In this document: piece after piece, positions 12,239-23,171 of the stretch
Position numbering within the stretch: the first letter of the stretch is position 1
Layout: each line of letters starts with the position of its first letter
From: Buddleja alternifolia
Lineage: Eukaryota > Streptophyta > Magnoliopsida > Lamiales > Scrophulariaceae
Assembly: GCA_019426215.1 (NCBI GenBank)
Contig: CM033391.1
Coordinates: 20,386,708-20,450,707, forward strand
DNA: 64,000 bases
Reading direction: 5' to 3'
Position numbers and translations under genes: made by a program
Notes under the pieces: generated by a model
The model's input: the letters and a program-made list of their open reading frames with translations, nothing else
Told to the model about the DNA's origin: nothing
Databases searched by the model: none

Positions 12239-14069
12239 TTATACAATTTTGTCCCATTCGAATTTTAAAGAGTGGAATAAATATCATATCCTCTACCCAC
12301 TCATCATTCACCCACATTCACACGTACAACCATGCGATACTCATACAATTATTATTCTTAGAAAATAAAACTTATGACATAGCACGACTACCTCACGATA
12401 CTCTAAAGTGTTATGTAAATATGATTACATATATGTATGTCTTAAATGATGTAATATAAATCAATAAATGTATCTATTAGCAGACACGTGAAGTTTCAGG
12501 ATAAAAAATGAATTTGGGTTAGATATTATTATTACATCAACTGGTTTTAACTAATATTTTTATAATTTCTAAATTTTATAATTGATGCATGTGGGATTTA
12601 CACTTGATGTTGGTTCGATTTTACACCAAGAAAGTTGAAGAACTAAACAAGGTTTTCGGTTTATTTTTATAACTAACGTACTAAAATAATAAATGCTAAA
12701 AATTGAAATTTATGGAGAGAAATAGAAAAGGAGTGACTTCTTTATTGAGTTTGAATATTGAAATACATAAATTTTACTTTTCAAGAAAAAAAATTACAAC
12801 TTCACTCCCCACTTCCCTTTTTTGAAAAAATTCCCCAAAAAATAAAAATCCCCTATATTTATAAGGGGAGTGGACGGCCAAGTTGAGGATGAAGAGTCAC
12901 CAACTTGTCTTCCACTACATTTAGATATTTTAGAGATTTAAAATAAATAAATCCCACAACTTAGGATTTAGTAGTTGTGAGGATATTATCCCCTCTAAGA
13001 GTCCATGTCTACGCAAGCCTTCTTGTAAGTATTTTGATGAGATTTCTTTTGGGCTTTTTTCCTTGCATTCTCTCGAACATTTCCTTGGGCTTTTCACGAG
13101 CTTTTCCTTTGAAAGCCTTCTTCAATTTAATTAATTGGGCCTATTTGGAATAATTATAATTATGACCCATATCATAAGCCCCCTACTCTTGAGAATTTTG
13201 GAATAAAAGGCTCAAAAAAGTCCCGAGAGTATAATAAGTTGTCATAATTTCAAGAGGGTGAGATCCTTTTTAATACACTTACCATCTCGTTAAAAAACTT
13301 TACCCAAAAACACCCAATGGGAAAAAAACGAGGTTAAGGGAAAAAGAGTGTGGGGTGTATTAATTCCTCTTTTATGACGTCTTCCATTAAGCTATTTTTA
13401 TGTTGGTAGCCTCCAACGTTGATAGTAGCAAACATATAGAACACGCGGAAAATGCATGTCAAGCTATCCGCGAGGCAAGCTAATAAGTGAGGTCATGGGT
13501 GCTCTCATGATGATCTCATGGGCTAGCCCATGAGATGAAGGCTGATTTTTTAGGAGGGGAGGGAGCCGAAAAGTCCCCCTCTTTCCTTGCCTTTTCTTCC
13601 AATTGTTGCCTTGTTTGATTAAACTCCTCCCTTTCAACTTCTTATTCAAATAGGACTTTCTTTTTTCTTCCTTTCTTTCCAAAACTCTTCAAAATCCCTT
13701 ATTTTTAAGAGAAAATTTAGGGAAGTTATATTTTCCTTTATCTTTCCAAGAGTCCTCCTTCCTTCTTTTCCCTAGTCATTTTCGAAAATAACCCCTTATT
13801 TTCATGGGGATATTTAATTTATTTTCTTGCCTTCTTTTTCTCATGAATTTCGAAAATTACTCCTTAATAAAATAGGAGTATTTCCCAATAAAACTCTCAT
13901 TTTCTCTTAATCCTCATAGAATTTGAGGTAAATTAATCTCCTTAAGACACCCATTAGCTTCCAAGTATAAATACTCCTCCTTGGTCTTCATTTAAAAACA
14001 CAAGCTTTCTCCACCTTAAATTTTCAAAGATTCCAAGCCTTTTTTCTCCATAATTTCGAAAATTACACA
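12239..14069. other. Non-coding region upstream of gag-like gene 1
   Basis: AT-rich to about 12800, then pyrimidine-rich. The part from about 12600 could be the LTR or leader of the element that carries the gag-like gene at 14070, but I found no second copy, no primer site and no clear ends. A 24-nt perfect palindrome lies at 13513-13536. Confidence 0.4.
13513..13536. repeat. Perfect 24-nt palindrome
   Basis: The 20-nt core CTCATGGGCTAGCCCATGAG is its own reverse complement, and pairing extends two more bases on each side. It has no loop, so it could form a cruciform or a dimeric protein site. Function unknown. Confidence 0.8.
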
Positions 14070-16214
14070 TCATGCAAGCCAACTCCGCCAATTCACTGGG
14101 TAATATTTCTTGATATTTCTTCACACATAATTCTAAGATTTTTGTCGTTTTTCTTTTGTCTTCATATTTTCATAAAAAATATGTCTTCTCATGCATCGGG
14201 TAGCTCATTAAGTTTGTCTTCTCGTGAAAAAATAGTTGAAGTGTCGTCCAATGATAGCACAAATATTAGCTTTCATCACCTCATAAACAGCTCAACTTGT
14301 GGGATGATGAGGCTTTTCTTGTAGTAAGTGAGGAACAAATTTGTTTGGAAAGGCTCAAAATAAATGAGGGCTTTCCATCATATGAGGTATACTACTCCCG
14401 TTTTTCTATATCCAATGCTCAAAAAGTAACAAAGAAGTTACGTCTTCCTCCGGGATATGAAATAGCCCCCGTCTCCTCATGATCGGTCGAACACGCTTCC
14501 TAAGGGCTCCCTTTGCTTTTTTGTGGCTCAAATCGAGGTGGGTTTGCATTTTCTGATACCCTCCTTTTATGTTGATGTATTAAACTGATATCAGGTATCC
14601 TTGTGTCAGCTATATCCAAACTCTTTTAGCCTTATGGCAGCCTTCTTTATGGTGTCCTCTTTTAGGGGTGAGGTCCCCTCAGAGAATAAATTTTATTCCT
14701 TTTTCCAACTCAAGAAATTAGAAAAAGGGGTCTTTTACTTCACTGCAAGAGTCGGGGTTCAGTTTTTGACTCATAATTTTAAAATTCATGGTGATTGGCG
14801 ACACCATTACTTTTTTGTTTCTTCGCCTTCTTCCTGGTTGTTTCGTAGTACTTGGGTTGATGAGAGTCCCAAATACCTCCAGATTTCTTTCAAGGATCGG
14901 CCTCCTTCTCATCAACGTATGTTAAGTAGGTTGAATGAGAAAGTTTACGACATCAAGAATTTGATTGACGAGAGTTTACTAAGACATTTTCACGTAAGTC
15001 ACATGCACACTTCGCCGGGGGATAATTTAGGTACATCGTCAGCTTCCTACGAGCTTTCCTTATGCATGCATATAAGCTTTTCATCAACTATCCATTTTGT
15101 TATTGTTTGCCTTTGTTTTAACTTTGATTGTCTTCGTTGCCAGGTGCCAACATGTTTAGGGCACTTTTGAAGAATAAGGATGGGCTATCTCCTCCTGGTA
15201 CGAATGCCAATGGGGCACCAGTTAGATCGAACTCAAAGAAGAGAGCTCTTGACACACCTCAAATTTTACTTGATGAGGCAGCTGCTAGGTAAGCTGACGG
15301 GAGAGAAAAGTACAAACTCCTTAGGAAGGCAAAAGAGAGCCTCCCCATGCATGTTGATGGGCAGGGTCCCAAGCATCAGCCTCTTTCCCAGCCATCCTAT
15401 GAGCTATCAAGCGCAAGAGCATCTGATACTTTAACACCTCTTTTCCAGAGGGATCGTTGTCATTCTTCTCGAGACAGGGTTCCCTCTACTTCACTTTTCC
15501 TTAGTGGCACACAAATGGCTTATGATCAGTTATTGGGCCTTGCTTCGTCAAAAGACCGTCAATATATGGGCGACCTTTCTGACTCCACCTTTGTGGAGAA
15601 ATTTTCCTGCACAATGTTGAAGGTATATTCTCCTGGCTTTCCGCCTTCTTTTTGGCTCGTTTCCTTCTATGCCTTCTTCACCAACTGATTTTAATTTTCT
15701 TTCACGTTTCATTGTCAGGTGAGGATGCTTGGTGGTGATGCTATTGTCAGGCTTCATCATAACGCAACCAAGCAAAATGCTAGCTTAAAAGAACAACTTT
15801 CTATCCAGTTAAAGGAATTAGAGAAAAAACGTACTTTAAGAAAGAACTTATCTAGTGAGCTAGAGCAGATAATGAAAGATTTTGCGAAGTCCCGAGCTAA
15901 TCATGCTGAGGAAGTACAGAGAGAGCGTTAGGCGGCTCATCAGGAGGCCACTGAGGGCTTTACCCATTCCTCCATCGGCAAGCCTTCTTAAAGGCTTATT
16001 ATCAGCGCAAGCAAGAAAAGTATCTGAAGTCCGATGACTTTTTCAAATTGTTGCTGAATTCAGCTCTCCCATACTATCACTATGGTTTTCATTCTTGCCT
16101 TACGAAATTTTACCTCCAAACTCAGATTTTTCGTTCCTTAAGGAACTAGCGGGGTTAGAAGATGCTCCTCTTCCTAGCGAGGAAGATCTCGAGTATACAC
16201 CGCCTACTAAGTAG
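14070..16214 (+). pseudogene. Putative gypsy-type (Transposase_28-like) gag-like gene 1, broken
   Basis: A short first exon (ATG at 14070, MQANSANSL) is followed by a GTAATA donor. The next exon begins near 14180 (MSSHASGSSLSLSSRE), shifts frame near 14290, and continues as LWDDEAFLVVSEEQI and LRLPPGYEIAP, motifs of the plant family annotated as 'putative gypsy type transposon domain'. That core continues to about 15000 (CQLYPNSFSLMAAFFM, then a Phe/Trp-rich block). Later exons (15144-15290, 15340-15620 and 15719-16214) are serine-rich and then helical with a coiled-coil-like run (LKEQLSIQLKELEKK). The likely end is LEYTPPTK followed by a stop at 16212-16214. Several stops and frame shifts are present. 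The gene ends 28 bp from the family A LTR and is antisense to it. Confidence 0.65.
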
Positions 16215-16228
16215 CCCATTCAGAGATT

Positions 16229-16241
16229 GGCTCTGATACCA
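16229..16241 (-). other. tRNA-Met primer binding site next to family A LTR copy 1
   Basis: On the minus strand the LTR ends CCCAACA, then one base, then TGGTATCAGAGCC, which is complementary to the 3' end of plant initiator tRNA-Met. A primer site at this end means that retroelement internal sequence once followed the LTR here, although only about 15 bp separate it from gag-like gene 1. Confidence 0.8.
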
Positions 16242-16375
16242 CTGTTGGGAATTATATGAATAAAACGCAGTGAAAAGTAAATTTAATTCCCAAAACCCGA
16301 ATCATCTCTAATCCTCGTGTTTAACTGTGTATAGAAAAATTACCGTTCTCGCGTATGTTGATTTCTGAACGTGAT

Positions 16376-18171
16376 TGACACGCTAATACTTAACGTGCTT
16401 TGATAGCAAGTGCACTAGTCGTGTGTAGTAATAAAAGTGGACTAAAAGTCCGGGTTGTCGAACCACGGAGACTTGCATTTTAGTTTATGATTTTACAACG
16501 AAAAAGACAATTAAAGTAAAGTGCAAGAAAAAGTTTAAACAAACGAAGAATCAAAGAGGAAACAAGCAATGGATTAAATCTCACGTATGATAAAATCGAC
16601 TAAGGCACATGCAATAACCGAATCTACTCATCAATACATATAAGCTATTCTTCGAATTATTAGACTCCTATTGCTTTGGTGGAAACTCCTAAATTGACTA
16701 TTACCCGATGTCTCGGCACATAATAATCCTATGATTAATTGACGGTTCTCTAAATACGTCTATCCGAGAATCTAATCAACAACCACGCATTATCGTTCTA
16801 GAGTTTCCCGGACGAATCCGGCTAACCGCACCCGGGAATCTTTACCTATGTCTAGGGCAATTCCTCATTTATTTCGGATGATGTGTTAATTCCATTGAAC
16901 CCTAATCTATCTTCTCTCGAACGACTAGACTAGGCAATATAGCAAGCATATGGTGATCAAATACATGATTGTGATAAAAGCTCAAAATCAACACACAAAG
17001 CATTATGAGAATTAATACGAAAATTCACTTCACATATATTGATTCATAAATTGGCCTTCACATGGCCTAAGTTCTACAAGTTTAGCTCATAACCATCAAC
17101 ATAGAAGAATTCAACATGTTCATATACATAAGTGTAAACACAAAAAATGCAATAAACAATGAACAAACTCCCTCAAAGGTTGAATGGTGATGGATCCTCA
17201 AGTGGAGCTTCAATCCTTAGCTCTTCACCTCCTCTTGCCTTCTAAGAATGATGATCAATGAAGCAGATTTTCGCCCCCCCCCCTGTCAAGTGTGTGTTGT
17301 GAGGGGTTTCCCCCCCCCCAATGGGGTGTCTTCTCCCAAAAGTGGTTCTCCCCTTGTCTTGGCCTCCCTCTCCCCCTTTTAAACTCCCAGAATTGGTCAA
17401 GAGTGAAGCCCTTTTCGGTCAAGAGCACTCCCCCAAAGTGAAGAAGATGCTCCTTGAAGACAAGAAATGATGGGCACTCTCCTCTTTTACTCCACACCCC
17501 ATCATGGTGCAATAAACAATGGCCCTTTTCCCCTCAAACATGTCCCCCAACACATGTGCTAACATCATGGCTTTCACTATTCTATTCCACCATCAAATGA
17601 TGAACTTTTGGATTAAAGGAATCAAAACCCGGGTGTGGGCGCGCCTAGGCGCGGGAATTACGGCGCTCGGGCGCGGTCAGCAGAATGTTGGGCACATTTG
17701 CCTCTGTCTGGCGCAGCAATTGTATTTCCTTCATAACTCTCTCCACGGAACTCCGATTTGGATGATTCAAGTCCTCATTTGAAGCTAACACATAGCTCTA
17801 CAACTTTGTAGAAGGGAACTTCATCCAATTCGGTCTCTAAATATAAGGAAATTGCGCTCAACCGTGGAAACTAAGGCAGATACGGCGCCCAGGCGTGGAC
17901 AGCATGGCGCCTAGGCGCGGAAAGCAGAATGTTGATGTTATTTCGGCGCCTGGGCGTGGTCGGAGGGCGCTTGGGCGCGGGAGTGCGAAGCAACTTGGCC
18001 TAAACGTGTTTAATTACGTCGTTTTTCGCCTCGTTTCTTCGTATGTTCTCATTTATCACCTGTAATCACTTAACACCACGATTAAACGCAAATGTGGCAT
18101 GATTTAGTCAATAAATGAATCCATAGCATAAGTCCCATGGGCTTAAAAACACGTAAAAATGCCTCTTATCA
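16376..18171 (-). repeat. 3' LTR of the tRNA-Asp-primed element
   Basis: On the minus strand it begins TGATAAGAGGCATTTTTACG and ends GTTAGCGTGTCA-like (plus strand TGACACGCTAATACTTAACG). 1796 bp. It contains GC-rich GGCGCC/GGCGCG clusters at about 17635-17980. Small open frames here (for example near 17519-17782) recur in both LTRs and are not genes. Confidence 0.95.
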
Positions 18172-18182
18172 ACACCCCCACA
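18172..18182 (-). other. Polypurine tract of the tRNA-Asp-primed element
   Basis: Reads TGTGGGGGTGT on the minus strand immediately before the 3' LTR start TGATAAGAGG. It would prime plus-strand DNA synthesis. Confidence 0.8.
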
Positions 18183-19828
18183 CTTATCAATTGCTCGTCC
18201 TCGAGCAATAAGAGTTCTAAGATAAGGAAACATCATCAATCAAAGAGAGAAACAAAAAGAAAACTACCTAACTCACTTTCGTGGAGTAAACGGTTGCATT
18301 TAGCGAATGCAACAAGCCTTTGAACCCTTGAGTTACCTCAAAGGACGAGTTTTAGTCTCGTGAGGGTTTGCATACGATATACCCACAAAATCGAAGGATG
18401 CTAAACTCAAACCAACCGAGACAACTTGAAATAAGAACTATGATGCAATGGCACAAATCAAGTGACAATAAAGCTCAATAATATGTACACAAATGAAAAC
18501 AATGCTCATTCAACACCTAGAATCGAACCAATTTCCAAAGGGTGTAGTGGGATAATATCTAAAGTATTATGATCGAAAGGCATCCCTACCATGCTCGGAA
18601 ACATTCCCCAAATCTACCAACTTTCGATAGATCATAGAGTTTATCAAATCATAGGAAACTTCAAGGTTAAATTGTGCTCATTTACATTCACTTTACTTTA
18701 TCATTAACACGTTTTGAATGATTTAAGCTTACAACAACATAAGGCTTCGTGCGATGTTCTACCCCTTTAGATCTTCTTTGCCACCCATGTAACGGGCTTT
18801 GGGTCAACAACTCCCAAACCAGAGGGTTTTAGGGTGCTAAGTGTTAAGACACTCCTAAGAACTTAATCACCCGAGTGGCAAAGGCCACGAAATAGAACGA
18901 GGTCTTTTATTCAACTCATTCCCGATTGGCTTGAGCAAAGCTCAAATTAGCTCAACGAGTATAGTATATAGGCAATGGTGCTTTGGTGGCCTCCAATACT
19001 CGTCGGCCTGAACGAATTTTCGAGGTCATACCAATCTCATCTCAATCATTCATTCTTTGAACACAATTATAAACCCATAAGCAACTAATCATCTCAAAAC
19101 AACATGAGAAAAAATCTAGGTTAATATATCCGGGGGTGCTCCTCACATGTCTCGAGATGGAGAACCCTTTTCAATCCCTCTACCTTTGACTTGTGTGCAC
19201 GTGTATCATCTAAGGAAGATTGATTCTCAACCAATGGTTGAAATGAGTATAACCAAGATGTGTGCTTTTACATTTTAGACCATTAATAGAAATATACAAG
19301 ATATCATGCCATTGTCTCGAGTTCTCAAGTCTAATTGCATCAATCGGCAAGCTAACATTCTAGAACAAAACTTTATGCTTGATTTTTCTCAAAAATTAGT
19401 ACAAAACACATGCAATAGCAACGACTCCCCCAAACTTGAGCTAAAAACAAGATCACGTGACACATAAAATCGATAAACACTACTCATATACCCCCCATGT
19501 CACACTTAAACTCAACATTTGGCCTCAATGTTGACGCAATTATACATACTCACAAGGGGGGTAACCAAGAGTACTTACAACAAGGGTGCTGAAAAGCAAC
19601 CCTTAAACACGTGAGATCCGCTCCAAGCTCAAATCCGCAACGGAAGATTTTCCAAGGCAAAACGCAGCGACTACATGTCATGTACGCACAATACAAAACC
19701 ATCAAGACTCAAAAAGAAGCATGCCAAAAGTGCATGCTTGAACAAAAGGTAAGGAAACAAAGATAAACATAATAAAAACGAAAAAAAAAAAGAAAACAAA
19801 ACAAAAATCAAAAACTAAAATGAACAAG
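18183..19828 (-). other. Non-coding interior of the tRNA-Asp-primed element
   Basis: About 1.65 kb between primer site and polypurine tract. No open frame of 60 codons or more on either strand, and an A-rich stretch at about 19740-19820. It may hold only packaging and replication signals. No protein domain is recognisable. Confidence 0.75.
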
Positions 19829-19846
19829 TCCCCGGCAACGGCGCCA
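19829..19846 (-). other. tRNA-Asp primer binding site
   Basis: Minus strand TGGCGCCGTTGCCGGGGA, which is complementary over 18 nt to the 3' end of plant tRNA-Asp including CCA. It lies 6 bp from the 5' LTR end. Confidence 0.9.
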
Positions 19847-19852
19847 AAAACT

Positions 19853-21648
19853 TGACACGCTAATACTTAACGTGCTTTGATAGCAAGTGCACTAGTCGTG
19901 TGTAGTAATAAAAGTGGACTAAAAGTCCGGGTTGTCGAACCACGGAGACTTGCATTTTAGTTTATGATTTTACAACGAAAAAGACAATTAAAGTAAAGTG
20001 TAAGAAAAAGTTTAAACAAACGAAGAATCAAAGAGGAAACAAGCAATGGATTAAATCTCACGTATGATAAAATCGACTAAGGCACATGCAATAACCGAAT
20101 CTACTCATCAATACATATAAGCTATTCTTCGAATTATTAGACTCCTATTGCTTTGGTGGAAACTCCTAAATTGACTATTACCCGATGTCTCGGCACATAA
20201 TAATCCTATGATTAATTGACGGTTCTCTAAATACGTCTATCCGAGAATCTAATCAACAACCACGCATTATCGTTCTAGAGTTTCCCCGGACGAATCCGGC
20301 TAACCGCACCCGGGAATCTTTACCTATGTCTAGGGCAATTCCTCATTTATTTCGGATGATGTGTTAATTCCATTGAACCCTAATCTATCTTCTCTCGAAC
20401 GACTAGACTAGGCAATATAGCAAGCATATGGTGATCAAATACATGATTGTGATAAAAGCTCAAAATCAACACACAAAGCATTATGAGAATTAATACGAAA
20501 ATTCACTTCACATATATTGATTCATAAATTGGCCTTCACATGGCCTAAGTTCTACAAGTTTAGCTCATAACCATCAACATAGAAGAATTCAACATGTTCA
20601 TATACATAAGTGTAAACACAAAAAATGCAATAAACAATGAACAAACTCCCTCAAAGGTTGAATGGTGATGGATCCTCAAGTGGAGCTTCAATCCTTAGCT
20701 CTTCACCTCCTCTTGCCTTCTAAGAATGATGATCAATGAAGCAGATTTTCGCCCCCCCCCCCTGTCAAGTGTGTGTTGTGAGGGGTTTCCCCCCCCAATG
20801 GGGTGTCTTCTCCCAAAAGTGGTTCTCCCCTTGTCTTGGCCTCCCTCTCCCCTTTTTAAACTCCCAGAATTGGTCAAGAGTGAAGCCCTTTTCGGTCAAG
20901 AGCACTCCCCCAAAGTGAAGAAGATGCTCCTTGAAGACAAGAAATGATGGGCACTCTCCTCTTTTACTCCACACCCCATCATGGTGCAATAAACAATGGC
21001 CCTTTTCCCCTCAAACATGTCCCCCAACACATGTGCTAACATCATGGCTTTCACTATTCTATTCCACCATCAAATGATGAACTTTTGGATTAAAGGAATC
21101 AAAACCCGGGTGTGGGCGCGCCTAGGCGCGGGAATTACGGCGCTCGGGCGCGGTCAGCAGAATGTTGGGCACATTTGCCTCTGTCTGGCGCAGCAATTGT
21201 ATTTCCTTCATAACTCTCTCCACGGAACTCCGATTTGGATGATTCAAGTCCTCATTTGAAGCTAACACATAGCTCTACAACTTTGTAGAAGGGAACTTCA
21301 TCCAATTCGGTCTCTAAATATAAGGAAATTGCGCTCAACCGTGGAAACTAAGGCAGATACGGCGCCCAGGCGTGGACAGCATGGCGCCTAGGCGCGGAAA
21401 GCAGAATGTTGATGTTATTTCGGCGCCTGGGCGTGGTCGGAGGGCGCTTGGGCGCGGGAGTGCGAAGCAACTTGGCCTAAACGTGTTTAATTACGTCGTT
21501 TTTCGCCTCGTTTCTTCGTATGTTCTCATTTATCACCTGTAATCACTTAACACCACGATTAAACGCAAATGTGGCATGATTTAGTCAATAAATGAATCCA
21601 TAGCATAAGTCCCATGGGCTTAAAAACACGTAAAAATGCCTCTTATCA
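19853..21648 (-). repeat. 5' LTR of the tRNA-Asp-primed element
   Basis: 1796 bp, nearly identical to 16376-18171; differences seen are single bases and changes in C-tract length (around 20750-20795). Ends match TG...CA and the GTGAT duplication follows at 21649. Confidence 0.95.
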
Positions 21649-23123
21649 GTGATCCTTTTCTCTAACGCCGAATTTGCCAACGTCTCTAATTCGTCACGCC
21701 GGAATCAAAAATGAAAAACTCCTCCTTTCTTCCTTGTCAAAGACGGCTAGAGAGAGAGAGAGAGGTGAGAGACTTTTTCTTGGAGAGAAAGTTATTTAAA
21801 TTGCTTTGTGTTATATTTCATCTTGTGATATATTTATATCATTATGAAACAATAACACTAGCATGCAAAAGCCCTATTTGGGCATCTATTTGGCCGCCCC
21901 TTAGTGGGCTTGGAAGCCTTCGGGCTTTCGTCTTGCTTACTAATTAATTAATCGGATAATTTATTTATCCAATAAATAAATTGATAATCCAATTAATTCA
22001 ATTCCTAATTAATTTATAATTCAATTTCTCCAAGAAATTAATTAATTAATTAATTAAATTAAATTAATTAAATTATCCATTAATTAATTAATTAATTACG
22101 ACATCCAATGCCGTGAATTTCTTTCAAGTCTTTTTTCCATGTTTTTCTTTTGCACTTCCTTTAAGTGCGACTCTTTAGGTTCGTCTCAAAAGGCAATTGG
22201 GAGGAATCCAAAAGGGTGTGAGTGACACCTAGCCAGTCTTGTGGCTCACACCGTAACCCAATTGAGAACGAATGAATAGGATCATTCCAAACCCTTACGC
22301 CGTGAATACCGTACGTGTATAAACCTTTTATTCTTATATCTCAGTCAAGTAAGAGTCATGGTTTAAAGTTAAACTCATATAACTTGACCATATGCCTAAG
22401 CTCATAATAAGTCGAGGTATTTAAATGCTTTGGCCAAAGACTTTCATCCTCACTTATTCATGATCGCATAGGATATTTTACTCATTCACTTATGAGAGAA
22501 TAAATTCCATATTGCAAATCAGTTAACAATGCTACTTGCCCATCAAGTCGCATTTCGAGGTCGATTCCACCAACAGGTGATTTGAATCTAACTACTCTAA
22601 TGACAGACTTGATGTCACAAGTACATCTTCAACTCGATTTCTCAGGTCAGAGGTTCACACGTACCTATCACTACTTATCAGTTTCGTCATTGACTGTCAA
22701 TGAGTGAATACCCATGTGATGGACTGATGCGAGCCGTGTTCGAACATATCAGTCCAACTGACACGTCTATGATATAAGTTCCCACTACCATTTCCATAGT
22801 GTACGACTGGCACTTTCTCTGTCTAAACTTACATCATACAAGTCTTTATTCACTATTGATGCCCAATCAATATTTTTTAGACTTGCGAACCCTTTTAGAT
22901 GTCAAGGGTCAAACCATTCTAGTGTCTTTTCTCCTATCCCATAGGAGGTAGAAGGTTCGCCTTGTCATCAAGGACTTTACGTTGTTTATTCACACCTTAT
23001 AAATGCCTATAAGAAAACAACAATCAACTGCCTTATATTAATAGAAAAACCATAGTTTAGTTACAATGTTTACGCCCTATAAATCTATCCTCTTTATGGC
23101 ATTGGAGGGCATATACTCTAACA

Positions 23124-23137
23124 ATCTCCCACTTGCA
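23124..23137 (-). other. Polypurine tract of copia A copy 1
   Basis: Minus strand TGCAAGTGGGAGAT directly before the LTR start TGTTAGAG. The same tract is found at copy 2 (44461-44474). Confidence 0.8.
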
Positions 23138-23171
23138 CTCAATGCCATTTGTTGTGGTATTTAATACCCAT

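Larger units (their letters stand above)
16376..21648 (-). mobile_element. Complete non-coding LTR retrotransposon with tRNA-Asp primer site
   Basis: Two 1796-bp LTRs flank a 1681-bp interior, and GTGAT is exactly duplicated at 16371-16375 and 21649-21653. Orientation is minus: the primer site is at 19829-19846 and the polypurine tract at 18172-18182. I see only about five differences between the LTRs, so insertion was recent. The interior has no ORF of 60 codons or more, so gag and pol must come from another element. The tRNA-Asp primer site is known from Athila/Tat-type Ty3/gypsy elements; membership in that group is inferred. A solo LTR of the same family is at 44506-46488. Confidence 0.9.
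16243..23123 (-). repeat. Family A copia LTR copy 1, split by a nested LTR element
   Basis: Minus-strand LTR starting TGTTAGAGTATATGCCC (23123) and ending TTCCCAACA (16243). About 1.6 kb is LTR; the rest is the nested element at 16376-21648 with its duplicated GTGAT. A polypurine tract borders it on the right and a primer site on the left. Copy 2 of the same LTR lies at 41103-44460. It contains an ATTAATTA-type run near 22040-22100. Confidence 0.85.

Noticed and set aside
16229..16241. Sequence matching the 3' end of initiator tRNA-Met as a tRNA gene
   Set aside because: Only the primer-complementary end is present, next to an LTR; no cloverleaf. The same holds for 19829-19846 and 39148-39159.
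17519..17782. 87-codon ORF, repeated at 20996-21259 with a relative at 45144-45359
   Set aside because: It lies inside LTR copies, has no domain and is conserved only because the LTRs are recent.
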